Assembly: GCA_902493385.1 (NCBI GenBank)
Contig: CABUPO010000006.1
Span: 91,086-155,085, forward strand
Length of the DNA stretch: 64,000 bases
DNA from: an uncultured Lachnospiraceae bacterium
Lineage (GTDB): Bacteria > Bacillota > Clostridia > Lachnospirales > Lachnospiraceae
Direction of reading: 5' to 3'
The position numbers and the translations under genes were made by a program. Under the pieces are notes generated by a model. It was not told where the DNA came from. It searched no databases and saw only the letters and a program-made list of their open reading frames with translations. Of the stretch, positions 24,913-34,540 are shown piece by piece (within the stretch, counting starts at the first letter, position 1; each line of letters starts with the position of its first letter).

Positions 24913-24957
24913 TATATCAATTATTGTATGTGCGATATCCTCAGATTAGTTATCGAA

Positions 24958-25242
24958 TTAATATGTAACGTTATCTGAGCTGTCTGAACTGGTATTATGT
25001 GGAGCTCCTATAGAATATTTGTCCATATTGATATCTGAGCTGCCGTATTTTTCCTTTACAAGCGGAAGCATATATATTATAACACATGTCATAATAATAA
25101 TTATGAATATCGAAATGGAACATAACAGCGTACTGTGCTCCTCTTTAAATGCGTAATATGCGGGAATTTTAACTGTATTGTCATCTTTATCTGACTGCTT
25201 GAAAATCCTGCAAATAAAGCATCTAAGCTTTTTGATATTCAA
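24958..25242 (-). CDS. Small single-span membrane protein
   Basis: A 94-residue protein with a basic Cys-containing start (KKLRCFICRIFK), one membrane helix (LLCSISIFIIIIMTCVIIYML) and an outer tail rich in Ser, Asp and Asn. The start is TTG behind AAAGGATG. No family recognised. It is last in a leftward run of four genes beginning with a PadR regulator and may share its control. Confidence 0.5.
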   Translation of the reverse strand: MNIKKLRCFICRIFKQSDKDDNTVKIPAYYAFKEEHSTLLCSISIFIIIIMTCVIIYMLPLVKEKYGSSDINMDKYSIGAPHNTSSDSSDNVTY

Positions 25243-25280
25243 TTGTTATCATCCTTTCTGCGTTAAAAATATTCTGTATA

Positions 25281-25760
25281 TTATTCAAATATATAGTGGC
25301 CGTCAGGTAAGCATGTAATTGAAGTCGTTTTATTAAAACTGCGGATAAGCGTAGAGCCTTTGTAAAATTTGGCTACGCATGACGCATATGCTTTAGCGCC
25401 GCTTCGTGCTGCAGAAAGGTTCGTTACTTTCCAGCAATCAGCATATGATTTGGCCTCTACTTCAGCGCTGTTGCATTTCGCAGTAGTTCCGTTAAAGGTA
25501 AAATTGCCTTTAACCTTAAGGTACCACACAAGTTCTCCGGCTTCGTTATAATATCTTGTAATGCCGGTCTTGTTTTCAGTCTGTGTTAATACATATGGCG
25601 AACAGCCGGAAGCATCTTCCGATATTAACGTAGTTACCATATAACTTCCGTCGTCAAAATATGTTGTTTTAGTATTGCTGTCCTGTGCTAACGCAGGCGT
25701 AGATGATAATGTGATTGACAGAGCGGCCAATAAACAGGTGATAAATGTTTTGATTTTCAT
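25281..25760 (-). CDS. Secreted protein of unknown function
   Basis: A 159-residue exported protein: signal peptide with Ala-rich cleavage region (ITLSSTPALAQDS, cleavage after about residue 25), then a beta-rich domain containing five Cys and a repeated Ala/Lys/Tyr pattern (AEVEAKSYADCWKVTNLSAARSGAKAYASC). The mix suggests disulfide-stabilised beta structure. A GGAG site precedes the ATG. No family is recognised. It lies downstream of the PadR and membrane-protein genes. Confidence 0.7.
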   Translation of the reverse strand: MKIKTFITCLLAALSITLSSTPALAQDSNTKTTYFDDGSYMVTTLISEDASGCSPYVLTQTENKTGITRYYNEAGELVWYLKVKGNFTFNGTTAKCNSAEVEAKSYADCWKVTNLSAARSGAKAYASCVAKFYKGSTLIRSFNKTTSITCLPDGHYIFE

Positions 25761-25800
25761 AATGTTGATCTCCTTTAACTGTTAGCTTAATAATAAGCGT

Positions 25801-26175
25801 TTAATAAAATGATTTTGTTGTGTCGGTTATAATATAATTGTTAGTTTGTATGTATAACCAAACGTTTGTACATATATTTACAGCTAAAGCAAGCGTAACC
25901 AAAAATAATAAGATATACGCGCATATGCGAACCGTCCTGGCAATTCGCATACGCCTGATTAAGTGCGTTAAATCAACATTAGCATAATAATTATTAATTA
26001 TATCAGCAGGTGCTCCTATGGCCTCAACGAGACAATCGTAGGTAATATTGTCACATGATGATTCTAGTTCCATGACACGCTGCTTAATCTGCTCAAGCAG
26101 GCGGCGTTCATACTTTCTTCGTATCGGAATAAGTACTTTAATATCCTTATAGTATTTTCTTGATGCGCTTTTCAT
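25801..26175 (-). CDS. PadR-associated membrane protein
   Basis: A 124-residue protein whose soluble N-terminal part (KYERRLLEQIKQRVMELE, then CLVEAIGAPADIINNYYANVD) resembles the helical domain of DUF1700-type proteins, followed by one membrane helix (AYILLFLVTLALAVNICTNV). Such proteins are often encoded directly after a PadR regulator and act with it. A TTG start at 26202, immediately after the PadR stop, is in frame; the ATG at 26175 with AGGGGA upstream is preferred. Confidence 0.65.
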   Translation of the reverse strand: MKSASRKYYKDIKVLIPIRRKYERRLLEQIKQRVMELESSCDNITYDCLVEAIGAPADIINNYYANVDLTHLIRRMRIARTVRICAYILLFLVTLALAVNICTNVWLYIQTNNYIITDTTKSFY

Positions 26176-26202
26176 AATTTTAAACAGTCCCCTTTTGTAC
26201 AA

Positions 26203-26535
26203 TTATTCGTGATGCAGTATACATTCAATACCCTGAACAGTCTCGTGATATTCTGCTAACAATTCCTGAATATATTCCTCGCCACTGGGTTCGAGATGAT
26301 AATATATTCTTATAAGCCGTTTGCCTGTCTGCTTCTTATAATCTGATATAAATCCATAATCAATCAGTCTGTAAACAGCAGGGTATAACGAGCCTTCAGG
26401 AAAAAATATAATACCGTCAGACATTTCTTTGATAAGTTGCGAAATCTGATAAGCATAACAATCACCGTTAGTTTTCAGAATATGAAGTATCAGCATTTCA
26501 CATGAACCGCTTTTAAAATTATTTCTTGCTGCCAT
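26203..26535 (-). CDS. PadR family transcriptional regulator
   Basis: A 110-residue winged-helix repressor. CEMLILHILKTNGDCYAYQISQLIKE forms the DNA-binding part, followed by the wing and the signature FFPEGSLYPAVYRLIDYGFI, then a C-terminal dimer helix (EPSGEEYIQELLAEY). The ATG at 26535 follows GGGTGA; an ATG at 26547 is in frame. It likely controls the leftward genes it begins. Confidence 0.85.
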   Translation of the reverse strand: MAARNNFKSGSCEMLILHILKTNGDCYAYQISQLIKEMSDGIIFFPEGSLYPAVYRLIDYGFISDYKKQTGKRLIRIYYHLEPSGEEYIQELLAEYHETVQGIECILHHE

Positions 26536-26647
26536 AAATATAATCACCCGCGTCCATAAAATATTGTATCATAAATGTTGTTAAAAGTAAATACATAGAT
26601 AACATAAATAGTATAATACTATGTACATAATTAATCAAGGGGGACAT

Positions 26648-27520
26648 TTATGCCGTCTGCTGTCCCTGGCCAAATACATCTGCAACTTCCGTAATTGAAA
26701 TAAATGCCGAAGAGTCAATCGAATGCACAATGTCCTTCATCTTGGAAATCTGAAACCGGTTCACAACAAAATATATCATCGATTTGTCTGAATCGGAATA
26801 ATAACCTTTAACATTGGAGATTGTTAGTCCGCGTCCGAAAGCTTCGGATAATGCGGCGCATACAGGCTCTGCCTTATCGGTTATTATTGTTGCAGCTTTT
26901 GCCCTGCTTATACCTTCTACTATAAAGTCTATCGTTTTAAGCGCCGCTCCGTAAGTTATAATGGAATATAACGGCAGAATAAAGCTTCCGATAGCAAAGC
27001 CGCATACTATGTACAAAATAATATTATATATCATTACAAATGTTCCTACTGTTATACCGATTCGTTTTGCAAATATAACAGCCATAACTTCTATTCCGTC
27101 GATTGCACCGCCAAACCTTATTGTAAGACCGCTGCCTGTACCGGATATCAGTCCGCCAAATAAGGCGCATAACAGAAGGTCGTCTCCGGCAAGAGGAGAA
27201 ACGGCGCTGACATCAACCGGAATTACATCTGTTATAAGGAATGCACAAAGCGAATATATAAAAACTGTATATACAGAATATATTGTAAACGTTATTCCCT
27301 GGCGTTTGAAACCGAGTATAAAAAGCGGAATGTTCAGCAGCACAAGAAATAATGAAAGGCTTAAGTATGATGGAGTAAGCTGTGAAAGAATCATTGACGT
27401 TCCCGATATACCGCTGTCATATAATTTGACAGGAGCAAGAAATACGGTTACGCCAAACGCGTTAATCATTCCGGCAAAAGTAAGAATAATAATATTTCTT
27501 AGTCGTATATTTGCTTTCAA
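26648..27520 (-). CDS. YitT family membrane protein
   Basis: A 290-residue protein with five to six membrane segments (RNIIILTFAGMINAFGVTVF, LSLFLVLLNIPLFILGF, LLLCALFGGLISGTGSGL) and a cytoplasmic C-terminal DUF2179 domain (AKAATIITDKAEPVCAALS, GRGLTISNVKGYYS). The family is widespread in Firmicutes with unknown transport or signalling function. GGGAGG lies six bases before a TTG at 27520; the in-frame ATG at 27547 overlaps that site. Confidence 0.88.
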   Translation of the reverse strand: MKANIRLRNIIILTFAGMINAFGVTVFLAPVKLYDSGISGTSMILSQLTPSYLSLSLFLVLLNIPLFILGFKRQGITFTIYSVYTVFIYSLCAFLITDVIPVDVSAVSPLAGDDLLLCALFGGLISGTGSGLTIRFGGAIDGIEVMAVIFAKRIGITVGTFVMIYNIILYIVCGFAIGSFILPLYSIITYGAALKTIDFIVEGISRAKAATIITDKAEPVCAALSEAFGRGLTISNVKGYYSDSDKSMIYFVVNRFQISKMKDIVHSIDSSAFISITEVADVFGQGQQTA

Positions 27521-27687
27521 ATTAGAACCTCCCTGTAATATCGTCATTATATATAAGTATATTAAATATATGAAAAAATATCAAGCTAATGAATGATAAT
27601 GCGTGGATAAAAATGAATAGAAATTAAAATACGAGGTAAAAATATGAATACAGTATAAGTTATGGAAATGATAATGGAGGAATTATT

Positions 27688-28455
27688 GTGGATAAAATAA
27701 AATCTGTATTCAGTAATACGAAGATAAAAATAGTATGCGCGTTATGCGCCGCATTATGTGCTGCGGCATTCGTGCAGATAATTTTGAATCAGTCTTTTCC
27801 TGATGATGTAAAAATAACCGAAGCGTTTGCAGCCTCTGATAAGCTTCGGGTTTCGGAATGTGTTGTTGAAACTACGGCGAGATTATCATCTGCAGAGGAG
27901 GATTTTTATATGTCGGCAGAGACGCTTCTTGACGAATTGAACAGGGAGCTTGGCTATAATAATGTTTCATATGAAAAATGCGGGGGAAAAGACGTTATAT
28001 ATATGAAAGCTTCCTGCAAGGAGAAGGATTTCGCTGTTAATGAGATTGTTACAAAAAACGACATATATGAAAGTACATACTTTCACAGTACGGTTACGCT
28101 GAAGACTGATACTGAAAATGCTGAAAACATAAAAAAGACTGTGGAAAACGTTTTAAAGTCATCTGATGCGGATTACGTTACTTATATAAGGATTAACGCT
28201 GTATCTGATGGGAAAATGACAGAAAGGCAGTGTAAGGCATATACGGACAGAATTTTTGCGCGTATTAACGCCGAGCCCGTATGCGGCGGTATGGGTGGAG
28301 AGTGCTTTACGCAGTATGGGTATTCAAAGAAACTCACCGATACGATAACAGCCGACGATGAACTGATAAATGTACAGGTGAGCTATAGCTACAATGAAAA
28401 AAAGGATGCTATGGAAATATCCGTAGGATATCCGGTTATTAACGACTCATATTAA
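27688..28455 (+). CDS. YwmB-like exported protein
   Basis: A 255-residue protein with an N-terminal membrane or signal segment (IVCALCAALCAAAFVQII). The C-terminal part (INVQVSYSYNEKKDAMEISV, then GYPVINDSY) matches the end of the YwmB family, which has a TATA-box-binding-like fold and in Bacillus is linked to the cell wall gene murAA; the role is unknown. GTG start behind GGAGG. It is convergent with the next gene and overlaps it by 4 bp. Confidence 0.7.
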   Translation: MDKIKSVFSNTKIKIVCALCAALCAAAFVQIILNQSFPDDVKITEAFAASDKLRVSECVVETTARLSSAEEDFYMSAETLLDELNRELGYNNVSYEKCGGKDVIYMKASCKEKDFAVNEIVTKNDIYESTYFHSTVTLKTDTENAENIKKTVENVLKSSDADYVTYIRINAVSDGKMTERQCKAYTDRIFARINAEPVCGGMGGECFTQYGYSKKLTDTITADDELINVQVSYSYNEKKDAMEISVGYPVINDSY

Positions 28456-28805
28456 TAGAAGCAATTGCGGTTCCAGTTTTTTCTGCAGCGGCGGCGACGC
28501 CTTCTGTGAATCATTTCATTTGCCAATGCCTGAAATATTACATTTTCCATAGATTTGTCGGATGAGCAGTTTTTTGCAATACGTTTTGTGACTGCAAGCA
28601 TCTGGTTTTTATCAGGATATTCGTCAAACATAAAGCTTCCGTCATATTCAAGCCTGTCGCATTCGTCTATAATATGTTTTGTGATATCAGACATTCCATA
28701 TGGAGTTATGCTTTGCATGTAAAAATAGTCGTTGTCTATAGCGTCGCTGCTGTCATAATTATAAAAAGGAGAGAAAGGCATCTTGTTCAGTCCGTCATTA
28801 TACAA
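28452..28805 (-). CDS. Hypothetical protein with Arg-rich C-terminus
   Basis: A 117-residue soluble protein. The first half is acidic and Tyr-rich (FYNYDSSDAIDNDYFYM), the middle helical, and the end strongly basic (HRRRRRRCRKNWNR), suggesting nucleic acid binding (inference). Start is a TTG behind GGGGTGA. No known family. It is divergent from the large membrane-anchored protein downstream. Confidence 0.5.
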   Translation of the reverse strand: MYNDGLNKMPFSPFYNYDSSDAIDNDYFYMQSITPYGMSDITKHIIDECDRLEYDGSFMFDEYPDKNQMLAVTKRIAKNCSSDKSMENVIFQALANEMIHRRRRRRCRKNWNRNCFY

Positions 28806-28949
28806 ATGTAGGTCACCCCGGTTTTCAAATATTATAGTGTTATTCTATGCATATTGTGTTAAATTGTGTATAGGTGGTATTGTATTTTCGGGAAAATGTC
28901 TGTAAAATAGACAGAAACCTGGTTTGATTGTTTGATTAAGGGAGATACT

Positions 28950-31472
28950 ATGTTAAAGCATTTATATAAAGGTATGGGGCTGATTATTATATTTGCAGCG
29001 GCCCTTTGGTTTTTCGGAAGATATATTGAAGAGATAAATGTATATACGCCCGGTAATACTGTAGAAGCCGGAGGCGAGACTTATCCTGTACTGTACCTTG
29101 GCGCGTCGGGCAGTGATATGAACAGGCTGTACGGATACAGCAGCAATATTCCTGTAGGAATGATGAGAGAATCCATAACGGTTCTTGACGACAGTAAGCT
29201 GTTTAGCGTTAATATACGTGAATACGATACGCCGATTAATAAGCTTAATTATGAGATTCGTTCGTGTGATACGAGAGAGCTTATGGATTCGGGTTCTGTA
29301 AGCGCGCTTACTGATAAAGAGGATATGCGTGTATGCAGTATAAAGCCTGACTGTGAATTTGAGACAAGTAAAGAATATTCTCTTAAGCTTGTTTTGGTGA
29401 CAAACGTAAGCAGAAAGATTAATTATTATACGAGAATCAAGTATTATCCGGAAGAATGCCATGTGTCTGAGAAGCTTGATTTTGTAATGAATTTTCATAA
29501 TATGACTATTAATAAAGACGAAGAGGCGGCGACATATATTGAACCGCAGGCCTCAGCGGATAATACTACGCTTGCATATGTGGATATCCATTCGGCATTT
29601 GCTAATGTTACGTGGGGTTCGCTTAAGCCGTCTGTTATTACGGACATTATACCTACTATCAGGGAAATCAATATTGAGACAGCCGCAGTTTCGCTTGACT
29701 ATTATGCGTCTGCACAGACAGATGCGGGCAATGAGACGTTTTATGTAAAAGAATATTACCGTATCAAATATACGTCGGGAAGAATATATCTTCTCTGGTA
29801 TGAGCGGACAGTGGAAAGCCTGTTTGAGGCATCGCTTTCAAGTCTTAATAAAAGCGAGCTTAATATGGGAATTACTTCTGATACCGATATGCAGATTGTA
29901 GTAAATGACGCGTCAACCAAAGCTTCATTTGTAAAGCTTGGAGACGTGTATATGTACGACCTTGCGGAGAATAAGCTTAACAGAATTTATTCGCAGTATT
30001 TTGAACAGGATATAAGCGAAAGAAAGCTTTACAGGCAGCAGAATGCCCGCATTGTTTCAATGGATGAGGAGGGCAACGTTACGTTTGCCGTGTATGGTTA
30101 TATTACGCATGGAGGATATGAGGGAAAAACAGCCGTAATCCTTTACAGATACCATGTGTCGGATAACGCGCTTGAGGAGCTTGTATATATTCCATTTGAG
30201 ACGCCGTATCAGCTGTTAAAGGAGGATTTTGATAAATACTGTTATATTAATGGAAAGGACGTATTTTATTTTGTTATAGACGGCAGAATATATTCATATG
30301 ATATTGTAGCGGACAAACTCACCCTTATTACCAAGGATGCGAAAGACGGGCATTTTACAATTATAAAAGACAGCAATATATTTGCATGGGAAGAAAACGG
30401 AGCGCTTACCATATTAAGCCTTGAAACCGGAAAGAGGATGGATATAACGCCGCCTGAGAACCGCTATGTAAGGCTTGTAGGAGTTATAGGCGGAAGCATC
30501 GTATATGGCACAGGAAAAAATTCCGATATAACGCGTACGGCGGACGGAACAGTCCAGTATATTATGCAGAAGCTTGATATTATGGATTTGGACGGGAATA
30601 TTATCAAAACGTATAAGGTAAAGCGAAATTATATTTCTAATGCTTATGTTAAGGATAATGTTGTATATATCGACAGGGTAAAAAAGAATGCTGACGGCTC
30701 ATTTACCGCAGTTCCTTCAGATAATATAATTAACAGGCTTGATGTAAAGGAGCCGGCCGTCAAACTGACGTCGCGAGTATCAGACAAATCAATGACAGAA
30801 TGGTATATGTCTTTTCCGCAGTCGTTTGTAATGGAAACGTATCCTTCAGAGACAGTAATTAACAAATATATCATGACTAAGGAGCATGTGCTTGGTTTGG
30901 ATGAATATGAAAAGCCTGTGAAGTATTATGTATATGCAAAGGGCGGTATAAAAGCATCATTTTCTTCTCCTGCCCAGGCAGTTGTATATGCAGACAGCGA
31001 ACAGGGAGTCGTGCTTAATAAAGATAACAGGATTGTATGGGAACGAGGCGGAAGATTTAACAGCAATACTATTTCAGGAACAGACCAGATAAAGGCTTCG
31101 CGCAAGGTGGATAGTATAGACGCATGTATATATATGCTGCTTCGCTCCAGATACATACAGGTGAAGCCGTCCGATATAGCAGGAAAAGAGGGCGGAATAA
31201 TGGACATTCTTTCACAGTATGTAGATGAACCGCTTAATCTGAGTGGAATCAATCTTGATGAAGCGCTTTATTTTGTAAGCAGCGGCTGTCCTGTAATAGC
31301 TATGAAGGACGAAAAAAATGCGGTTATTATTACTGCATATACACAGACAGGAGTAACAATATATGACCCTCAGACAGGTCAGTTACAGACAATGTATCAT
31401 GCTAATGCGGACAGTATGTTTTCTGCCGCAGGCAATATATTTTATTCAGTAATGAAGGAGGCTAATAAGTAA
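28950..31472 (+). CDS. Large membrane-anchored protein with degenerate C39-like end
   Basis: An 840-residue protein with one N-terminal membrane helix (GMGLIIIFAAALWFFG), so the bulk is outside the cell. The middle has many Tyr-rich beta strands (YSYDIVADKLTLI, IFAWEENGALTILSLETG) like a propeller. The last 150 residues resemble C39-type peptidase domains (DACIYMLLRSRYIQV, GCPVIAMKDEKNAVIITAY, IYDPQTGQ), but the usual His before VVV is Asn, so activity is doubtful. It ends exactly before the aminopeptidase gene; the two are probably cotranscribed. AGGGAGA fits the ATG at 28950. Confidence 0.65.
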   Translation: MLKHLYKGMGLIIIFAAALWFFGRYIEEINVYTPGNTVEAGGETYPVLYLGASGSDMNRLYGYSSNIPVGMMRESITVLDDSKLFSVNIREYDTPINKLNYEIRSCDTRELMDSGSVSALTDKEDMRVCSIKPDCEFETSKEYSLKLVLVTNVSRKINYYTRIKYYPEECHVSEKLDFVMNFHNMTINKDEEAATYIEPQASADNTTLAYVDIHSAFANVTWGSLKPSVITDIIPTIREINIETAAVSLDYYASAQTDAGNETFYVKEYYRIKYTSGRIYLLWYERTVESLFEASLSSLNKSELNMGITSDTDMQIVVNDASTKASFVKLGDVYMYDLAENKLNRIYSQYFEQDISERKLYRQQNARIVSMDEEGNVTFAVYGYITHGGYEGKTAVILYRYHVSDNALEELVYIPFETPYQLLKEDFDKYCYINGKDVFYFVIDGRIYSYDIVADKLTLITKDAKDGHFTIIKDSNIFAWEENGALTILSLETGKRMDITPPENRYVRLVGVIGGSIVYGTGKNSDITRTADGTVQYIMQKLDIMDLDGNIIKTYKVKRNYISNAYVKDNVVYIDRVKKNADGSFTAVPSDNIINRLDVKEPAVKLTSRVSDKSMTEWYMSFPQSFVMETYPSETVINKYIMTKEHVLGLDEYEKPVKYYVYAKGGIKASFSSPAQAVVYADSEQGVVLNKDNRIVWERGGRFNSNTISGTDQIKASRKVDSIDACIYMLLRSRYIQVKPSDIAGKEGGIMDILSQYVDEPLNLSGINLDEALYFVSSGCPVIAMKDEKNAVIITAYTQTGVTIYDPQTGQLQTMYHANADSMFSAAGNIFYSVMKEANK

Positions 31473-32591
31473 ATGGACGACAGGATAGTAAAGCTTGCAG
31501 ATAATCTTGTTAATTTTTCAATGGAGGTCAAGCCGGGAGACAAGGTTTATATTGATTATATTGGAGCAGATACGGAACCGCTTGCAAGACAGCTTGTAAA
31601 GGCTGTATATCAGGCAAAGGGAGTGCCGTTTGCTCATTATACAAGTCAGAGAGTGCTTCGTGAAGTGCTGCTTAACTGCACGAAAGAGCAGATGGAATTT
31701 ATGGCGGAACGCGACTGTGCCGAGATGGAGCAGATGGACTGCTATGTTGCAGTAAGAGGTTCTGAAAACGCAGCCGAATTATCAGATGTTCCTCCTGAAA
31801 AAATGAGAATGTATGAATTATATTACAGAAAACCTGTCCATACAGATATACGTGTTCCTAAGACGAGATGGGTGGTTTTAAGATATCCTAATGACGCTAT
31901 GGCGCAGCTTTCAGGCACAAGCAGAGAAGCCTTTGAGGACTTTTATTTTGAAGTATGCAATCTGGATTACTCAAAGATGGAAGAAGCAATGAAGCCGCTT
32001 GTGAAGCTTATGGAGAAGACGGATAAGGTGCGGCTTGTATCGGGAAGCGGAACAGACATTACATTTTCAATCAAGGATATACCTGTGATTCCGTGCGCAG
32101 GCCATATGAACATTCCTGACGGCGAAGTATATACGGCGCCTGTTAAGGAGTCTGTAAACGGCGTGATATGCTATAATACTCCATCTATGTACCAGGGCGT
32201 AACATATGATGATATAAAGCTTACGTTTAAGGATGGAAAAATAATAGACGCGACAGCTAATTATACAGATAAGATAAATGAAATATTTGATACGGATGAT
32301 GGCGCAAGATATGTCGGAGAGTTTGCGATAGGCGTTAATCCGTATATTACTAAGCCTATGAAGGATATTCTGTTTGATGAGAAGATAAGAGGTTCAATAC
32401 ATTTTACTCCGGGAAGCTGTTATGACGAGGCTCCTAACGGAAACAAATCTTCGATACACTGGGACCTTGTACTCATTATGACTCCTGAGTACGGCGGCGG
32501 TGAGATATATTTTGATGAAGCGCTTATAAGAAAGGATGGAAGATTCGTTATTCCGGAGCTTGAATGTCTTAATCCGGAGAATCTGATGTAA
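31473..32591 (+). CDS. M29 family aminopeptidase
   Basis: A 372-residue metal-dependent aminopeptidase of the AmpS/PepS/T group, cytoplasmic, releasing N-terminal amino acids from peptides. The expected two-metal ligands are visible in PDGEVYTAPV (Glu), VGEFAIGVN (Glu), GSIHFTPG (His) and SIHWDLVLIM (His and Asp), with a Tyr in the same area. It begins at the base after the preceding gene's stop and is followed 6 bp later by the methylase gene. Confidence 0.93.
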   Translation: MDDRIVKLADNLVNFSMEVKPGDKVYIDYIGADTEPLARQLVKAVYQAKGVPFAHYTSQRVLREVLLNCTKEQMEFMAERDCAEMEQMDCYVAVRGSENAAELSDVPPEKMRMYELYYRKPVHTDIRVPKTRWVVLRYPNDAMAQLSGTSREAFEDFYFEVCNLDYSKMEEAMKPLVKLMEKTDKVRLVSGSGTDITFSIKDIPVIPCAGHMNIPDGEVYTAPVKESVNGVICYNTPSMYQGVTYDDIKLTFKDGKIIDATANYTDKINEIFDTDDGARYVGEFAIGVNPYITKPMKDILFDEKIRGSIHFTPGSCYDEAPNGNKSSIHWDLVLIMTPEYGGGEIYFDEALIRKDGRFVIPELECLNPENLM

Positions 32592-32597
32592 ATTAAA

Positions 32598-34016
32598 ATG
32601 ATACAGCTTCCGGCTTCGTTTGAAGCAAGAATGAAAAAGCTTCTCGGCGATGAATTTGACAGCTTTTATAAGAGCTATGATGAGCCGAGAATGTATGGTT
32701 TAAGAGTAAATACAGGTAAAATTACATGCGGTGAATTTGAGCGTATAGCTCCGTTTGAGATAAAAAAGATTCCCTGGATAAGCAACGGATATTTCTATGA
32801 CGGAGATAAGGTTCAGCCGTCAAAGCATCCGTATTATCACGCGGGGCTTTATTATCTGCAGGAGCCTAGCGCAATGACTCCCGCCGACAGGCTTCATATT
32901 AATCCGGGGGAAGCGGTGCTTGATCTTTGCGCTGCTCCGGGTGGAAAAGCAACTGAGCTTGGCGTAAGGCTTGGAGGATGCGGCGTGCTTGTCGCAAACG
33001 ATATAAGCAGTTCGAGGGCGAAAGCATTATTAAAGAATATAGAGCTGTTTGGTATAAAGAATCCGTTTGTTGTAAGTGAAACTCCTGTTAAGCTTGCTGC
33101 ATATTTTTCGGGTTTTTTTGATAAGATACTTCTTGACGCACCGTGTTCGGGCGAGGGGATGTTCCGTAAGGATGCGTCTGTTATGAAAAATTATGAGGCG
33201 AGCGGCGTGGATTATTATGCAAAACTGCAGAGAGATATTATTCCTCATGCAGTTAATATGCTCGCGCCCGGCGGAATGCTTTTATATTCGACATGTACGT
33301 TTTCGCCTGAAGAGGATGAACGCCAGATTGCATGGATACTTGCCGAATATCCTGATATGAAGCTGTGTGATATTGCCGGCTATGAGGGATTTGATAAAGG
33401 ACGTCCGGCATGGGGTGACGGTAATGAAGAGCTCCAAAAATGCGTGCGTATCTGGCCGCACCGCATGAATGGAGAGGGACATTTCCTTGCGCTTTTAAAA
33501 AAGGACGGAGACGATACATATAGCGGCGGCATATATGACGGCTGTAACCATAATAAAGTGAAATCAGTATCGGGCAGGAAAAAGAATAAATCAGAGCTTG
33601 AGTATTTTTATGAGTTTGCTAAAGATCTTAGCTGGGATATAGACGAAAGACGTCTTGAGCTTTGGGGGGAACGGCTGTATTATATGCCGGAACGTCTTTC
33701 AAAGCTTTCGGGAATGCGTTTTTTAAGAAATGGTCTTTTTCTTGGCGAATGCCGTACAAAGCGGTTTGAGCCGAGCCAGGCGCTTGCTATGGCAATACAG
33801 CCTGGAGAATATAATAAAGTTATATCTTTTTCACAGGATGATATGCGCGTTGCGAGATACCTTAAAGGCGAGACGATATCGGTATCAGAGGATGAAGCGG
33901 GCAGTACAGATAAAGGTCTCATGCTTTTTTGTGTGGACGGATATCCGCTTGGTTGGGGAAAGCTTAATAATGGAATCCTTAAGAATAAGTACCATCAGGG
34001 ATGGAGGCTGATGTAG
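32598..34016 (+). CDS. RsmF-like rRNA (cytosine-5) methyltransferase
   Basis: A 472-residue SAM-dependent RNA m5C methylase of the NOL1/NOP2/Sun group. Seen are the SAM site LDLCAAPGGKATELG, the LLDAPCSGEGMFRKD motif with one catalytic Cys, and LLYSTCTFSPEEDE with the second. A C-terminal PUA-like part (GYPLGWGKLNNGILKNKY) matches the RsmF type acting on 16S rRNA. The precise target is inferred. It sits in a same-strand run with an aminopeptidase and a Gx transporter. Confidence 0.93.
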   Translation: MIQLPASFEARMKKLLGDEFDSFYKSYDEPRMYGLRVNTGKITCGEFERIAPFEIKKIPWISNGYFYDGDKVQPSKHPYYHAGLYYLQEPSAMTPADRLHINPGEAVLDLCAAPGGKATELGVRLGGCGVLVANDISSSRAKALLKNIELFGIKNPFVVSETPVKLAAYFSGFFDKILLDAPCSGEGMFRKDASVMKNYEASGVDYYAKLQRDIIPHAVNMLAPGGMLLYSTCTFSPEEDERQIAWILAEYPDMKLCDIAGYEGFDKGRPAWGDGNEELQKCVRIWPHRMNGEGHFLALLKKDGDDTYSGGIYDGCNHNKVKSVSGRKKNKSELEYFYEFAKDLSWDIDERRLELWGERLYYMPERLSKLSGMRFLRNGLFLGECRTKRFEPSQALAMAIQPGEYNKVISFSQDDMRVARYLKGETISVSEDEAGSTDKGLMLFCVDGYPLGWGKLNNGILKNKYHQGWRLM

Positions 34017-34035
34017 CATAAAAGGGAATGATAAT

Positions 34036-34521
34036 ATGGCAAAGCGTGTGGCGGGTATGGCTATGTGGACGGCGCTTGCAATGATATTCAGTTATATTGA
34101 AGCGGTAATTCCATTTTCGTTTGGAATACCGGGGATTAAGCTTGGACTTGCCAACATCGTGGTTCTTGCGGGGTTATATATAATGCCGGCAAAAGAAGTG
34201 TTAGCTGTATCTATAGCCCGTATCGTGCTTATGGGGATTCTTTTTTATAATGGAGCGACTCTCCTGTACAGTATGTGCGGCGGTATATTAAGTTTTATTG
34301 TTATGTATTTTATGAAGAAAAACCATGCGTTTTCAATCTTAGGTATAAGCGCGGCAGGCGCAGTGTCGCATAATGCAGGGCAGATACTTGCTGCTTTTTT
34401 TATTATTAGAAATACAAGCGTATTCGTATATCTTCCTGTACTGATTGTTTCGGGAGTTATTATGGGTATAATTGTAGGGGCGGTATCTGAAAGGGTAATT
34501 CGCATAGGTGTTAAAACATAG
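34036..34521 (+). CDS. Gx transporter family protein
   Basis: A 161-residue membrane protein with about five segments; IPGIKLGLANIVVLAGLY is diagnostic of the Gx/heptaprenyl diphosphate synthase component I family, which resembles ECF transporter substrate-binding units. Substrate unknown. It overlaps nothing and is followed 19 bp later by a HAD phosphatase. Confidence 0.85.
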   Translation: MAKRVAGMAMWTALAMIFSYIEAVIPFSFGIPGIKLGLANIVVLAGLYIMPAKEVLAVSIARIVLMGILFYNGATLLYSMCGGILSFIVMYFMKKNHAFSILGISAAGAVSHNAGQILAAFFIIRNTSVFVYLPVLIVSGVIMGIIVGAVSERVIRIGVKT

Positions 34522-34540
34522 TAAAAGGGATGAAAACAGG

